DNA of 64,000 nt from Calendula officinalis (Eukaryota > Streptophyta > Magnoliopsida > Asterales > Asteraceae): assembly GCA_963853835.1 (NCBI GenBank), contig OY970823.1, positions 66,845,845 through 66,909,844 of the forward strand. Reading direction: 5' to 3'. Of this stretch, positions 35,613 through 46,672 are shown piece by piece. A model generated the notes under the pieces. That model had not been told where the DNA came from and ran no database searches. It worked only from the letters and a program-made list of their open reading frames with translations. The translations under genes and the position numbers were made by a program. Position 1 is the stretch's first letter, and the number at the start of each line of letters is the position of its first letter.

Positions 35613-37517
35613 CCCTTACAGGGGTGAAACATTTAAATCAAAAGATGAATAACTAACAAAACTTAGCGTCACACAAACGTTCAATTTAGAATAAGATTAC
35701 TCTAAGCAATTAAAATACTAAACATAGATAAGACAAGAGAAATTTGGTTATACTTCAAATACTTGTTGAATAATAACCTTAATATTCCTAAATTTGAATT
35801 TATGTTTAGCAAAATCCTTAAATCTTGTAAGAATAATAAGAATAGAAAAAATGATTTGCTTGGGCTAACTTGAACCTAGTGCGGATCTTTTGTTATTGGG
35901 TTTACATTTCCATAATCCAATTAATTTGAACAGTAATTCTGTACCCCGGGAGCCCAATAGTGACAATGGGCATTCTTGTAAACAAGTTGGTTCTATAACT
36001 ATTTATGAAAAGGTGCTTCTAAATAAATAACTTTTGTTTTCGATTATCTAGTTAACCAAATGTTAAGCAATCGGTTTCATATTGAATGGGATAAAAAAAA
36101 TAGCAGAGAGTGATATAAAGTTATCTATTTATTGATTTTTAAACCAGATATGAAATGTTTGATTTTCACTCTAGGTACAAAAACAGTTTTTGACAATAGT
36201 TAGATTGTGTATAACACTAGCAAAACTCAGCCAATATGAGAAACTTGTTATAAATAATACTATCCTTCGAATGAATAAAAAATCTAGTAAAGGACCCTTC
36301 TTCTTTTACATGTTTTTTTTCCCTTTTTCATTCATGATTAAATAAATTAAAGTTGTATAGTTATCTAAATCCAATGTTTTTTCCAGTCTGCGTAATCTAC
36401 TAATTTACGTGCAATGGGGGTTTAAACCAGTCATTTAATGGATGAGTGACCGTATGTTTCATCTTTATTTGTAGCTAAGTTGGTCATATAATCGGTCGCC
36501 TTAAATTAGTGACATCATGTGTTACGTAATTTACAAAAGCACCCAAGTATAAAAAAATGAAATTAGAAAACTACACCAATCAATTAACTCTTATAATTCA
36601 TTAGTTCATTTCATGATCAAAATTTGTCGAACACATTTATTATTACAGAGCAACATTCCAGCATCCTAGAGAATCCATTATAAACACAAATACCGTTCTT
36701 AAAAAAATTAAAAATACTTCAAATATTATCCAAACTATGCAAAACTACGTCACATAACTTATTGTGCCACACCAGATTAACTAATTTCAATATAATATTA
36801 AGTAACGTTTTTTATTCTCAAATGTATACCTAAACACATGTAAATTGCTACCATAACTTTTAATGCTTATATCATACAGTACAGACTTTATAGCTAACTG
36901 TACAAGTATATTAATCATTAGATGTGGTACATACCTTAAAAGTTATGGTAGAAAACTCACCCTCTATTAATAATGGACAACACCTTACACAAAATTCTAA
37001 TACCATAAAACTACAAACCTTAAGTACATTCATTGTTTCTTTAATAGTGTTTAAAATCATCTACCAATGACATATACTAACTGTTTTTTATTACTTTAAA
37101 AAATACAATACCTGAATAATTTTAATATAGTACAACAATATTAACACAAAGTACAAGCCTAATCCAAAGAAGACAAACGTGATGACATCATCCGTCCGCA
37201 CCAAAAATGCAACTTGCAACATAAATTCACGTGCGTAAAAATCCACTATCATTAATCTTCCAAGAAACATCCGTGTTTCTCATGTCAAACAAAGTTGGAA
37301 AAAACTATTTCATTTAAAAGTATTTTTTAATACTTTTCTAAAAATAATTATTATTATCCGTAGCAGGTGCATGAACCTTTCCTAAATTCTCACACCTATT
37401 TAACTCTTTTCATTCTTCAACCGAAAACCGTCTCAGATTTGTGCTCAAAACCCACAAACTTTAAGAAAAAGATACTATTTGGATTCGTTCTTTTTACAGC
37501 CAATTCTTGCTAAAATC
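35613..37517. other. Upstream region of the ERF1A-like gene
   Basis: AT-rich. Near the gene there is a palindromic GATGACATCATC (about 37179-37192) containing TGAC-type bZIP-like core sites, an ACGTG core at about 37230, and a TATA-like CTATTTAAC about 120 bp before the start codon. Element function is inferred only from motif shape. No other gene is visible. Confidence 0.4.
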
Positions 37518-38198
37518 ATGATGGGATATAATGGGATCGATTCAGATTTTGCTCTTCTTGAGTCTATTCGCCGTCATTTGTTAGATGATTCTACCATGAA
37601 CTCTGGCGACGGTGTTCCACCGATGTATTGCCGGAGCAACATCTTGTTTCCTTGCTTATCGGAAACTTGGGGTGAATTACCATTGAAACAGAATGACTCC
37701 GAGGATATGCTGATCGCTCGGTTTCTTCACGAAGCTTTGGATTTTGAGTGTCAGCCGTCGCCGGCGGTTACATCGTCGGAAAATATTACGTTTGTTAAAT
37801 CCGAGCCGATTTTGATGATGACGCCGGAGATTTCGAGCTATCAACCGGAAACGCCGCCACAGACGGCGGGAGAGAATCAGACAACGCAGCAGAGGGGGAA
37901 ACATTACAGAGGTGTGCGGAGACGGCCGTGGGGTAAGTACGCGGCGGAGATTAGGGATCCGGCGAAGAACGGTGCTCGGGTGTGGCTGGGGACGTTTGAG
38001 ACGGCGGAGGATGCGGCGTTTGCGTATGACAGGGCGGCGTATAGGATGCGTGGCTCTCGTGCTTTACTAAATTTCCCACTTCGAATTAATTCCGGTGAGC
38101 CAGAGCCTGTGAGGATTGCCTCAAAACGGAGGGCAACGTCGCCGGCAAGTTCATCGGAGGAGAGATCTACTAAGAGGAGAACGAAGGTGGAATCATAG
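37518..38198 (+). CDS. ERF1A-like AP2/ERF transcription factor
   Basis: An intronless gene of 226 residues beginning MMGYNGIDSDFALLESIRRH. The N-terminal phrase DFALLESIRRHLL is typical of group IXa ERFs. An acidic region with EDMLIARFLHEALDFE (62-77) is a likely activation segment. One AP2/ERF domain spans about 129-188 with YRGVRRRPWGKYAAEIRDP and ARVWLGTFETAEDAAFAYDR. It holds the Ala and Asp typical of ERF-type (GCC-box binding) domains. The basic tail KRRATSP...STKRRTK is a probable nuclear signal. The in-frame sequence reaches further upstream without an ATG, so the first ATG was chosen. It is a nuclear regulator of ethylene/jasmonate and defence genes by family knowledge. It is the divergent neighbour of the broken ERF at 11316. 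Confidence 0.93.
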   Translation: MMGYNGIDSDFALLESIRRHLLDDSTMNSGDGVPPMYCRSNILFPCLSETWGELPLKQNDSEDMLIARFLHEALDFECQPSPAVTSSENITFVKSEPILMMTPEISSYQPETPPQTAGENQTTQQRGKHYRGVRRRPWGKYAAEIRDPAKNGARVWLGTFETAEDAAFAYDRAAYRMRGSRALLNFPLRINSGEPEPVRIASKRRATSPASSSEERSTKRRTKVES

Positions 38199-38487
38199 TC
38201 CAGAGTGGAAACATATCCACGTGGCGAACAGTTTGCGGATGGTAGACATTGACTGTGACAGCGTGTCACATTTTGTTCGTTTATTTCATTGTAAATGCCT
38301 AAATGGATATTATGTGCATAAATGACAAATTTATTTGTTCTTTTAAGAAATTTAAAATATTTCGGGTGAATTATTGAGCGTATAAAATCCAACTTCCTAC
38401 TAATCTTAATGTTTTATATATTTCTTCACATGTTAAATTCACTAGTTATTTTTTTAATCTTAATATTTAGATTTAAAAATATATTAA
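38199..38487. other. 3' flank of the ERF gene
   Basis: The AT-rich downstream region probably includes the 3' UTR. No separate feature is seen. Confidence 0.4.
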
Positions 38488-38663
38488 TTTAACGACCCGA
38501 AATTTTGAATCAAATAAATTATGAAAAAAATATGATAAATAAGAATAAATCATTTAAAAGACGTGGGAATTGATTTCGTGTCATTTGGACATCGTATGAG
38601 AAAGTTACGGTCGAAATCGTGTCGAAGGGAATAACAAAAAGTGCAGCCTTAGCTGCCAGGTAT

Positions 38664-38824
38664 AGATAGCGGCGCTATCTTGTGCAACGTTGGAACAGCG
38701 ATCCGAAATAGCGGTGGGGAAAACGCGATTTCGAGATAGCGCCTGAGATAGCGGCGCTATCTCCCACGCGATTTAACACGGGATTAGAAATAGCGGCGCT
38801 ATCTTTAAGATAGCGGCGCTATCT
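38664..38824. repeat. Palindrome array in the solo LTR
   Basis: AGATAGCGGCGCTATCT (arms of 8 around one base) occurs exactly at 38664-38680, 38746-38762 and 38808-38824, with a near copy at 38788-38804. It occupies the same relative place as the palindromes of element 1. Confidence 0.85.
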
Positions 38825-39784
38825 TGGTCAGATCTGCATAAAAACGTGAAAATTAGGGTTTTTGCTCATTTCTCTCCTCTCCAAAGTGTGCAGCCGTTTT
38901 AGAGAGAGAATGGGGCGATTTTGGGTGTCATTGAGGAGATTTCACACTCAATCTTGAAGATTCTTGCTCTATTGTTGAAGTATAAGGTAAATCTCTATTC
39001 CTATTTGTTATGGATGGTGTTTTTGGGGAAAGATGGGTGTTGTATGAAAACCCTAGTTGGAGGGTTTGTCATGGGTGATGAAATGGATGTATATAACTCA
39101 GATCTATAGTATTTCATCATGGGAAATGGGTTGTGACTTGGATCTATGGTGGTTTTGAGTTTTATAAAAATTAGGGTTTTGTAAATTAGGGAAAAAGATG
39201 GTGGTAGCTAACTAGTGGTATAATTCGTGGTCAATAGTGATGTTTGATGCTAAACCTTGAATGGTTTCATGATTAGGGCAAGTGTTGAAAGACTTGGAAT
39301 TTACAAGTCTTGGGAAGTGAAGATTTTGTTCAAGGAGTACAAGAGGAGTAAGCTTGGCTAAGGTGAGTACATGTGAACTTTAAAAACTGGGTACATAGCA
39401 AATGTTTCTTTTAAAAATATATATGATGTTTTGTGAGTCTTTATTAATAAATGATTTTTTTTTATAAAGATATGATTGAAAAGATGAGAAAGTGACAAAT
39501 AGTAGACTATCTAAGTATGTCTAAAGTGATTGATGATTTTGAAAGAGATCATGATAACGAAAAGTAATTTATAACTAATTATTGATATGACGTAAAAGAG
39601 TGTATTTTTATAATATGTGGCTACTAATAACGAGACTAGTTGATCCGATTATGTGAATGCTAGTTAAGAATAGCATGTGGATAGATTGTATGATGGCCTT
39701 ATGACATTGATGATAGATGTGACATATAGTCACATGTAATAGTTATGACGGGTAGATTGAAATAGGGCAGGTACATGATAGATT

Positions 39785-40012
39785 TGGAGGCATTCTGGAT
39801 TATCATGGTATCTTGAATAAAACTGATGAGTCGGAGGCATTCCGATCACCCAACAAGATGTTGGATCTTACTGAACTGGAGGCATTCTGGTTAGTAAGAT
39901 GAAGATAGGTCACTTTGGCTGAACACTGTGACAATGGGGGTTCTACTGAATCGGAGGCATTCTGGTTAGTAGGACAAAAATGGGGTCTCGTTGATTTGGA
40001 GGCTTTCCGAAC
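39785..40012. repeat. Dispersed GGAGGCATTCTGG repeats in the solo LTR
   Basis: Five variants of tggaggcattctgg recur at irregular spacing of about 40-75 bp. The array takes the position held by the 85-97-bp tandem repeats in element 1. Confidence 0.7.
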
Positions 40013-40113
40013 AACTTGACGGGTAGAATAGGCTAGGAATGAATGTGATAGAATCACCGAAGAGGTGATTGATGTATATGAATGAGATAGGGTTACCACG
40101 GAGGTAACTAAAG

Positions 40114-40114
<1 letters not shown>

Positions 40115-40152
<38 letters not shown>
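40115..40152. repeat. (TA)n microsatellite
   Basis: An uninterrupted run of about eighteen AT dinucleotides inside the solo LTR. Confidence 0.9.
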
Positions 40153-40158
<6 letters not shown>

Positions 40159-40827
40159 CTAATAAATGTGATTATTAATAAATGTGATTATTTATATATA
40201 TTAATGTCGGGTCTAAAACCCATGTATCTCACGAGACAATTTTGTCTTACGTACTATGTTGTTTGTGATGCTATGTACTCAGGTTCAGGAGCTAAGGATT
40301 AGGTGCGGCTGCTAGTAGAGTCGCACGGTTTTTAGTAGAGATGGCAGGTGGATTTACGTTTGGCTTTGGTTATGATATATTTTGTAACACCAACTAATGA
40401 TTTTTATTTTATACCAAGGTTTTTTTGTAAATCCATATTTTGGGACAATACTCTAAATGTTTTGAATTTAAAAGGGATTTTACGGAAATATTTTGTATTA
40501 AAATTTGAGGTGTTACAATTAATTAAATAAATAGAAAGATAAGTAATAAGATAAAATTATGTTAAAAAAAATAATAAGATAAAATTATAATTTACGACTC
40601 TTTTATAGTAATTACAATACAGACATTAAATCATTTTCGAGCTTATGAGTTCGTCCATTGAAGCACAATACCTATTATCAAGTTAGTGATCCTAGAATTC
40701 GGATAACATATGAATTTCGATCTAAACGGATTGTTTTTAGCTTGAAATCACGATTAAGTTGTCCGATACATTCCAGATGAGACAAAAAGCAACTGACTTA
40801 TAAAACATTGTAGACATCAATCTAGAG

Positions 40828-41088
40828 TCCGTCCCACAAAAAACTTCTCATTTGTCTTTTGCACAAGTTTTTTAAGTGATAGTTAGTGGTGGGATCATTA
40901 ATGATACTTTTGATTAAAATATAAGATTGAGTTGGAGAGAGAAAGATAATTAGTGGATATTAATGGTTGGGTCTTTAGTAATAATATTTTTTTATTATGT
41001 GGAGCCCGTTAAATATGAAAAATGAGAAGTTTTTTGTGAGACAAAAATTTAAAACGAAATGTGAAATTTTTTGTGTGACCGAGTGAGT
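40828..41088. mobile_element. Stowaway-type MITE, degenerate
   Basis: The left end GTCCGTCCCACAAAAAACTT has an inverted partner at the right (ttttttgtgtgaccgagtgag), plus an extra inner copy at 41019-41043 (aaatgagaagttttttgtga). Same family as the end at 12124. Confidence 0.65.
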
Positions 41089-41449
41089 ATAATTTAGTTT
41101 GTCTTTTAATGTATTAAAAAAGCACTTCTAAAAGTATTTTATTAATCATTATCTTAAACCAATGTTCCGTCAAGTTTAAGAAATAGACGTAATGTTTCTA
41201 GAAGACGGTTGAGATTTTGTTTAACAATTATAAAAATTAGATTCGAATATTATTTTAATTTTTTCCAAATGCATTGAAGAGCTCAAATATTTGAATCGAT
41301 GCGCACGAATGGATGAGGCGAGAGTACGGTTATTTAGAAAACAAGAATTCTACTACTTTGACTTTGACTTTGACTATAGGACATTATAACACCCTATTTT
41401 AAAATACAAGTTAAATCTTTAAGTTCACACCTGCTAAGATGAAGATTAT

Positions 41450-41907
41450 GAATGTAACTGGGTCTGAGTTAACTTCTAAATTTGAAACTAACCCGATAAA
41501 TACTTAAAATCGACTCGATTTAAATTGAATCGAGTTGCTTGATCAGGCTTTCCAGTTGACCTCGAGTATGAAAATATCCAGCTCGTAAGGCTCGCGGGCC
41601 TAATCAAGCTTGTAGTATTTTACATTTTCACCATTTATATATGTGCATATTTTCATAATTACTATAGTTTTTAATCGAGTCTACCAAGTCGTGTCATGTC
41701 AAACTTAAAAATATCGAGCTAATATATACATTATATTAATAACCGAGTTGAAACGAGTCGAGCTCAAACTTGAAAAGGTCAGATTTATAATCGAGTCAAG
41801 CTCGAGCTTGAAAATAAAGGCTCGAGTCGTGTTTCGAGTTCTATAATTGAGTCAAGCTCTCGAGGTTAACACTATGTCAACTTGACTCGGCTCGACTACA
41901 CCTCTAA
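41450..41907. repeat. Degenerate repeat rich in CTCGAG/GACTCG motifs
   Basis: Many copies of gactcgag and tcgagctc in both orientations. The right edge reads gtc...ggctcgactacacctcta, resembling a hAT-MITE terminus like that at 35272. The left end is unclear. Confidence 0.4.
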
Positions 41908-43119
41908 TGATAGACAATTTATTTACTAATCATATGTGCAATTCATTAAGAATAAAAGAAGTGATATTGGCTTTTATAACTAATTTAGGAATATAGCTAT
42001 TCGATCTAAAATATAAACAATACGAGAAATATATGTGTATGAATCGAATATGTTCAAGCCTCACCATCAGGTCAACAACCGGTCAACCAAACTGCACCTC
42101 CCCTTTTTTCAACATCTTTCCATCTTCCTGGAAACTTCTCTTCCTTTTTATTTTGTCGTTTATAAAGGAATTATTAACGAAAAGTGTAAAGTTGGATAGC
42201 GTTGGTCAACATGTACGTTAGTCTGGTCAAAGTTCCAAATTGAGATTCAGTATCTGGCTTAGGCTCGGAACGTATCTTGAAATCGGTCAAGAATGCCTAA
42301 TGCTGCGAATGAGACAAATTAGTTCTAACGAAAAAAGTGCATTCAAAAGTATGATTGTTGCAAAATTGATTCTGGAAAACATAGTTCGAATTAACGATTG
42401 AAAACTTAGTCGGGTCACGACAATTCGGGATGTAAAAGAGCATGAACATGACGGATATGGTGATAGATACGATAAGAGAAATTTGTATTGATTAACTTCG
42501 TTTTGTTTCATACGTAGCCTAAAAATGTATGCAAAACAATTGTTTCACTATTTATTGCGCATTTAAGTATGATATAGCATCTAGTTGGAATATTAAGAAT
42601 GTATAGCAAGTTTATCTAAAACTTAATTTATTATGCCTCTCATATTTTTAGCGGATTTTTTTTAATAGTAAATGTGTTCTAACTCGCTTTGTGAAACCGA
42701 CTAATCTCAATGAGACCACCTGCTTAGCGGATAAGCCGAAGTCAACACGTGAACCTTCATGACCACAAGTGAGTATTATTTTTTGGCTCCTAGGGTTCAA
42801 ACATGGGACCTCCAAGCATTTTGAAAACGGGGATCAAACTCTTACAACTAGAACAACCTACCGTGGTTAGCGAAAAAACCTTTTGCATGTTATATAGGAC
42901 AATAAATGTTCCTTCTTCACATAAATGAGTAAGTTTCTCATTTTCAGTTATCATGACTGAATCATTTTAAAAGAATTCTGTATTCTTTGGCATGAGTGGA
43001 CAAAAAAAACAATTTTCAATTACATATTTTTGTAATTAATTAAATCTATTACTTAGCAGTAATACAATAGTTGGGTAGTTAGATAATATTGATTTATGCG
43101 GCACTGATGTTTCTCAAAT
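41908..43119. other. Intergenic, no gene seen
   Basis: A tRNA-like B-box phrase (gggttcaaacatgggacc, about 42792) suggests a SINE relic, but no A box or tail was confirmed. Confidence 0.35.
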
Positions 43120-43191
43120 TCTGTTGTAGTCTAGTTGGTCAAGATACTCGGCTCTCACCCAAGAGACCCGGGTTCAAGTCCCGGCAACGGA
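43120..43191 (+). tRNA. tRNA-Glu (CTC), partly degenerate
   Basis: The same gene type as at 7052, 72 nt with anticodon CTC. The T arm is perfect (CCGGG/CCCGG). The acceptor has a G-U pair (TCTGTTG/CAACGGA), the D arm has G-to-A (GGTCAAGATAC), and the anticodon stem has a C-A mismatch (CTCGG against CCAAG). It may be a decaying copy. Flanks differ from those of the first gene, so it is not a local tandem copy. Confidence 0.7.
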
Positions 43192-43653
43192 ATATTTTTA
43201 GCGACAAATTATTAAGTCTTTGATAATTACAACCTACGAATATGTAAATCTGAAAAATATACAAATGTAACTTTAGTTGTTTTTTAAACTAGTTATCAAA
43301 CACTTAAATTACCTTTTGCAACATAAAGTTAATCTGTTTAACTCATAGTCTTCAACAAGATAATAAACAAGCGACAATCTCACAAATATTATTATAAACA
43401 TCTACAAATAAGTATATTTACAAATTAATACTTCTAAAAAAAATAGAAAACATTAGCATATATAAACAAAAACTAAAAAACTGATATGGTTTATTTAAGT
43501 CATAAAAAATAAGGTCGTCCAACAAGCATCAACTATGAAACAACTTAAATCATAGTCAACCATTTAAAGATTAGACCGTTATCATGAACATAAACGTTCT
43601 ATTAAAAGAAAAAAAGAATGCCGTTAAAAAATGGGTAAACGTTTCTGATAATT
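43192..43653. other. 3' flank of the enoyl-CoA hydratase-like gene
   Basis: AT-rich, with no feature supported. Confidence 0.4.
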
Positions 43654-45841
43654 TTATTGGCCTTTATACAAAGGTTTTCGTTTCTCAGCAAATGCTGCTA
43701 AACCTTCTAAACGATCATTTGTGTGCAAGGTTTGTTCATAGCAGTCTTCTTCTACACCTAATGCAGAGCTCATGTTTACCTCTAGACCCTCGTTTATGGC
43801 TCGTTTGGCCATCCGGATAGCTACAGGACCCTGGTTACACCAATCATTCAAACCAAACAACACAAATGACATCAGCATCGATTCTCTTTTCTAGACATCT
43901 ATGACAAAAAAAAATCTACAAGTTTAGCTTCTATGTACAAGTGGTAAAATGTAGTTACACGTAAAAACATGCAACTTTTATTTGACTCATTTGATCTGTT
44001 AGGGACCAACAATAGCCCACATTTACCCATTTATAAGTAAATTGGTAAAAATTGCAAATGGAGGTTTTAAAATCGGCACTTTTTCGAGTCAATGTGGTTC
44101 GGTTGATTTTTTTTTCTCTTTCCTTTTGTTTCTGTTGTATTTCCATTATCTGATATGACCAATTTCCAATGAGTAATCACACGTTATAATATAATGTACC
44201 TTTTGATTTATATCACGGGCAACTTCAAGTGCCTTTGAATAAGCTTCACCAGCAGGAACACATTAGTTGACGAGACCTATACATTATAATTAATTTAATA
44301 ATTAAAATTAAAAAAAAGGACAAAAGGATTTGACTAAAAAAATTCAAAATACCAATTGACAACGCTTCTTTAGCGCTGATTTTCCGGCCAGTGAAAATAA
44401 GTTCTTTGGCTATTGACTGTCCAACCAACCTAGGTAGCCGTTGTGTCCCTCCTGCACTGTTGATAGCAATATAACAACTAATTATACACATTTATATACA
44501 ATTTTGGCGATTTTTGGCCCGTTTCCTTTTTAGCTATATATTATTTGACCCATTAGAGATGATTCATACCCTGGTATTACAGCAAGACCGGTTTCTGGCA
44601 AGGCCATCTTGGCATCTTCTCCTGAATAGACAATTTATTTTTATTCTTTTGCATATGTGATATTTATGCTGTTTAGGGAACCATATTTTACATTATTAAA
44701 TATGTATTTAGTATTATAATTACCACATATTCGGAGATCACAAGCTAAAGCCATCTCCAGTCCTCCACCCATTGCTGCACCTTCAATAACTGCAATAGTT
44801 GGAATTTGAAGTGCCTGAAACATTGAAGATGCATTTAAATCCTGATTTGTTAACTAAATATTTCAAAAACTTATTAAAGAATGATGATAACCTCTAAATA
44901 TGAAAATGTTGACCTCAGTGAATTAACAGTAGCTCGAACTTCAGATACATTCATGGTTCTTCTTTCCTACAAATCGAATTTACATCAAAGGCACCGTTAG
45001 GGCTATTAATAAGGACATGAAAGATGTGTTTTGTTAATGGAGATCAATATCACAAAAGGATTAAGATATTGGTAACATTGTTAATCATAAGATTAACATT
45101 TGGAGGTCCAAATTCTACCTTCAAATCAGCACCTGCACAGAACACTTTAGACACTGAGCTGCATATCATCAACACATTTGCAGACGGATCTGTGCTTATA
45201 GCTTCAAAGCTATTCAATAATCCTCTCAGCATATCCTTCCCAAGAGCATTCTTCGCTTCAGGTCTATCTATCTTAATTTCAATAATTCCTTCCATGGAGA
45301 GATTAAGAAGCATTTCAGATTTTGTCCAAAATAGGATTGCAGTGGTAATAGTGTGATAGCATTACGGCATTACTATATCACCATACAAATTACACGAACA
45401 ATTACATTCCAAATTTCTCAATTACTGGTCAAAACTAGTTATATTATGAGATTTGTGCTTAAACGCAAGGGAATTCATCCAAGTTAACCAGAAGGATATC
45501 GACAACTTTAGCTAAATCTATAGCCCTAATTAATGCAAAAAGCTTCTGGCTATTGTTTTCCGACATACTCTGGCTAACGCTAGCAGATATATATTCAGAA
45601 TTTGAATATAATCGTAACAGTTACCGGAATCGGCATCGGAGTGTCTATGAACTTTGACGGATTCAGAAGCGGACTGAAGGATTAGTGTCCGGATATTCTG
45701 GAGCTGGAATCGGGAGGGAATTAAGTAGGGTTTTGAACTATTTAGAGCTTGATTGCAAAATCGCTTCCCAATTCTCGACGAAACAGCCATTTTCGATTTA
45801 GATTCACATGCATAACAACGAGGGTTGCAGATCAGAGGCAT
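43654..45841 (-). pseudogene. Mitochondrial enoyl-CoA hydratase-like gene with in-frame stop
   Basis: Eight minus-strand exons: 45625-45841, 45119-45288, 44892-44966, 44724-44814, 44570-44621, 44353-44456, 44200-44276 and 43654-43830. They join in frame to about 320 codons (303 if the ATG at 45790, MAVSSRIGKRF, is used). The crotonase core is intact: FCAGADLK (oxyanion hole), VIEGAAMGGGLEMALACDL and ALPETGLAVIPGAGGTQRL, with both expected catalytic Glu residues. The Arg/Ser-rich N terminus fits a mitochondrial transit peptide. Exon 7 reads L-V-N-stop-C-V-P-A-G-E, with TAA at 44263-44265 where relatives have Tyr or Ile. The last 80-85 residues, which form the C-terminal helices needed for trimer assembly, would be lost. 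All splice sites and the final exon remain clean, so the stop is recent, or an error. It resembles At4g16800 and would act in branched-chain amino-acid or fatty-acyl breakdown. Confidence 0.85.
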
Positions 45842-46672
45842 CGTATAGTTGCGGGTCAACAACAAGTCAACGATGAGATAAGGATAGGGGGCTTCTTTCC
45901 TTTTTAGGTATGTAACAATTTTGTCCACTTAAAAACTAGTAAAATTGAATTTTATTTGATTGCATGTAAATAAAAGTATATTTCTTAAATCGTATAATTT
46001 TTAATTTTTTATATATGGATAATAATATTAGGATGAATAAAATATTAAAAAGTTTGAAAATAAATTAGAGATGCTAGTTGAAACTTCAAACTCCAATTGA
46101 TACTTAATTGATACATGTGACAACTATATTCTTTCACTTATTATGTAATACATAAAAATACCAATACCCACAAAATTACCTACAATCGAACCATCTTTTA
46201 CTTTTCCAAAGCAAAACCATTATATCGACACTGCAACCGATACCACCATGCCAATGATGTCCATGAAGAGAACTAACCGGCGTACTGAAAGTATAGTTGA
46301 CACAATCTTATGAGAAAAAAGAAAGACTACAGCAAGTTATGATATCTATTTGATAAGACAATAATAACATATAAATATTCCAAAGATGGGAATTATCAAT
46401 TCTGAAAAGCATATACCCCTTACTTGGAAATATGGCCAACAAAAATCAAAATTTTCCTTTTTTTTCTTTCTTTAATTGTATCCTTTTTCATACCTTATGA
46501 AGCACTTGGTATATTATTCATTTATACATATGCCATATATATTGTTACTAACCATTTTTTCCATTCACATTTAATCAATACAATGAATTAGAGTCTAAAA
46601 CCACCGCATTTGGGGTTTTCGTCATCCCAAAGAACAAATATGAACTAATAGTAGTGATGCTTCACTTTCTTC
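45842..46672. other. Divergent intergenic region between hydratase-like and IDM1-like genes
   Basis: The two genes are head to head with about 830 bp between start codons, so promoters may be close. It is AT-rich, and no distinct element was identified. Confidence 0.4.

Larger units (their letters stand above)
38488..40517 (+). mobile_element. Solo LTR related to element 1
   Basis: 2030 bp bounded by TTTAACGACCCG (the usual TG is mutated) and GGTGTTACA. Perfect 5-bp target duplications ATTAA flank it (38483-38487 and 40518-40522). Start, end and interior blocks (tcgggtctaaaacccatgta, tatgtactcaggttc, gatatattttgtaacacc) match the LTRs of element 1. It has lost its partner LTR and interior by recombination. 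It lies about 290 bp downstream of the ERF1A-like stop codon. Confidence 0.88.

Noticed and set aside
35222..35656. 144-codon frame rich in NRTEPKP/FGPVRF-like phrases
   Set aside because: Translation of ACCGAACCG repeats in a MITE. Similar artefacts occur at 48437-49257 and 57970-58179.
40828..41088. Considered as a promoter-type inverted repeat
   Set aside because: Ends match the CTCCGTCC-type MITE seen at 12124, so a transposon relic explains it.
42780..42820. tRNA-like B-box phrase suggesting a SINE
   Set aside because: No convincing A box, tail or target duplication. Left as a remark only.
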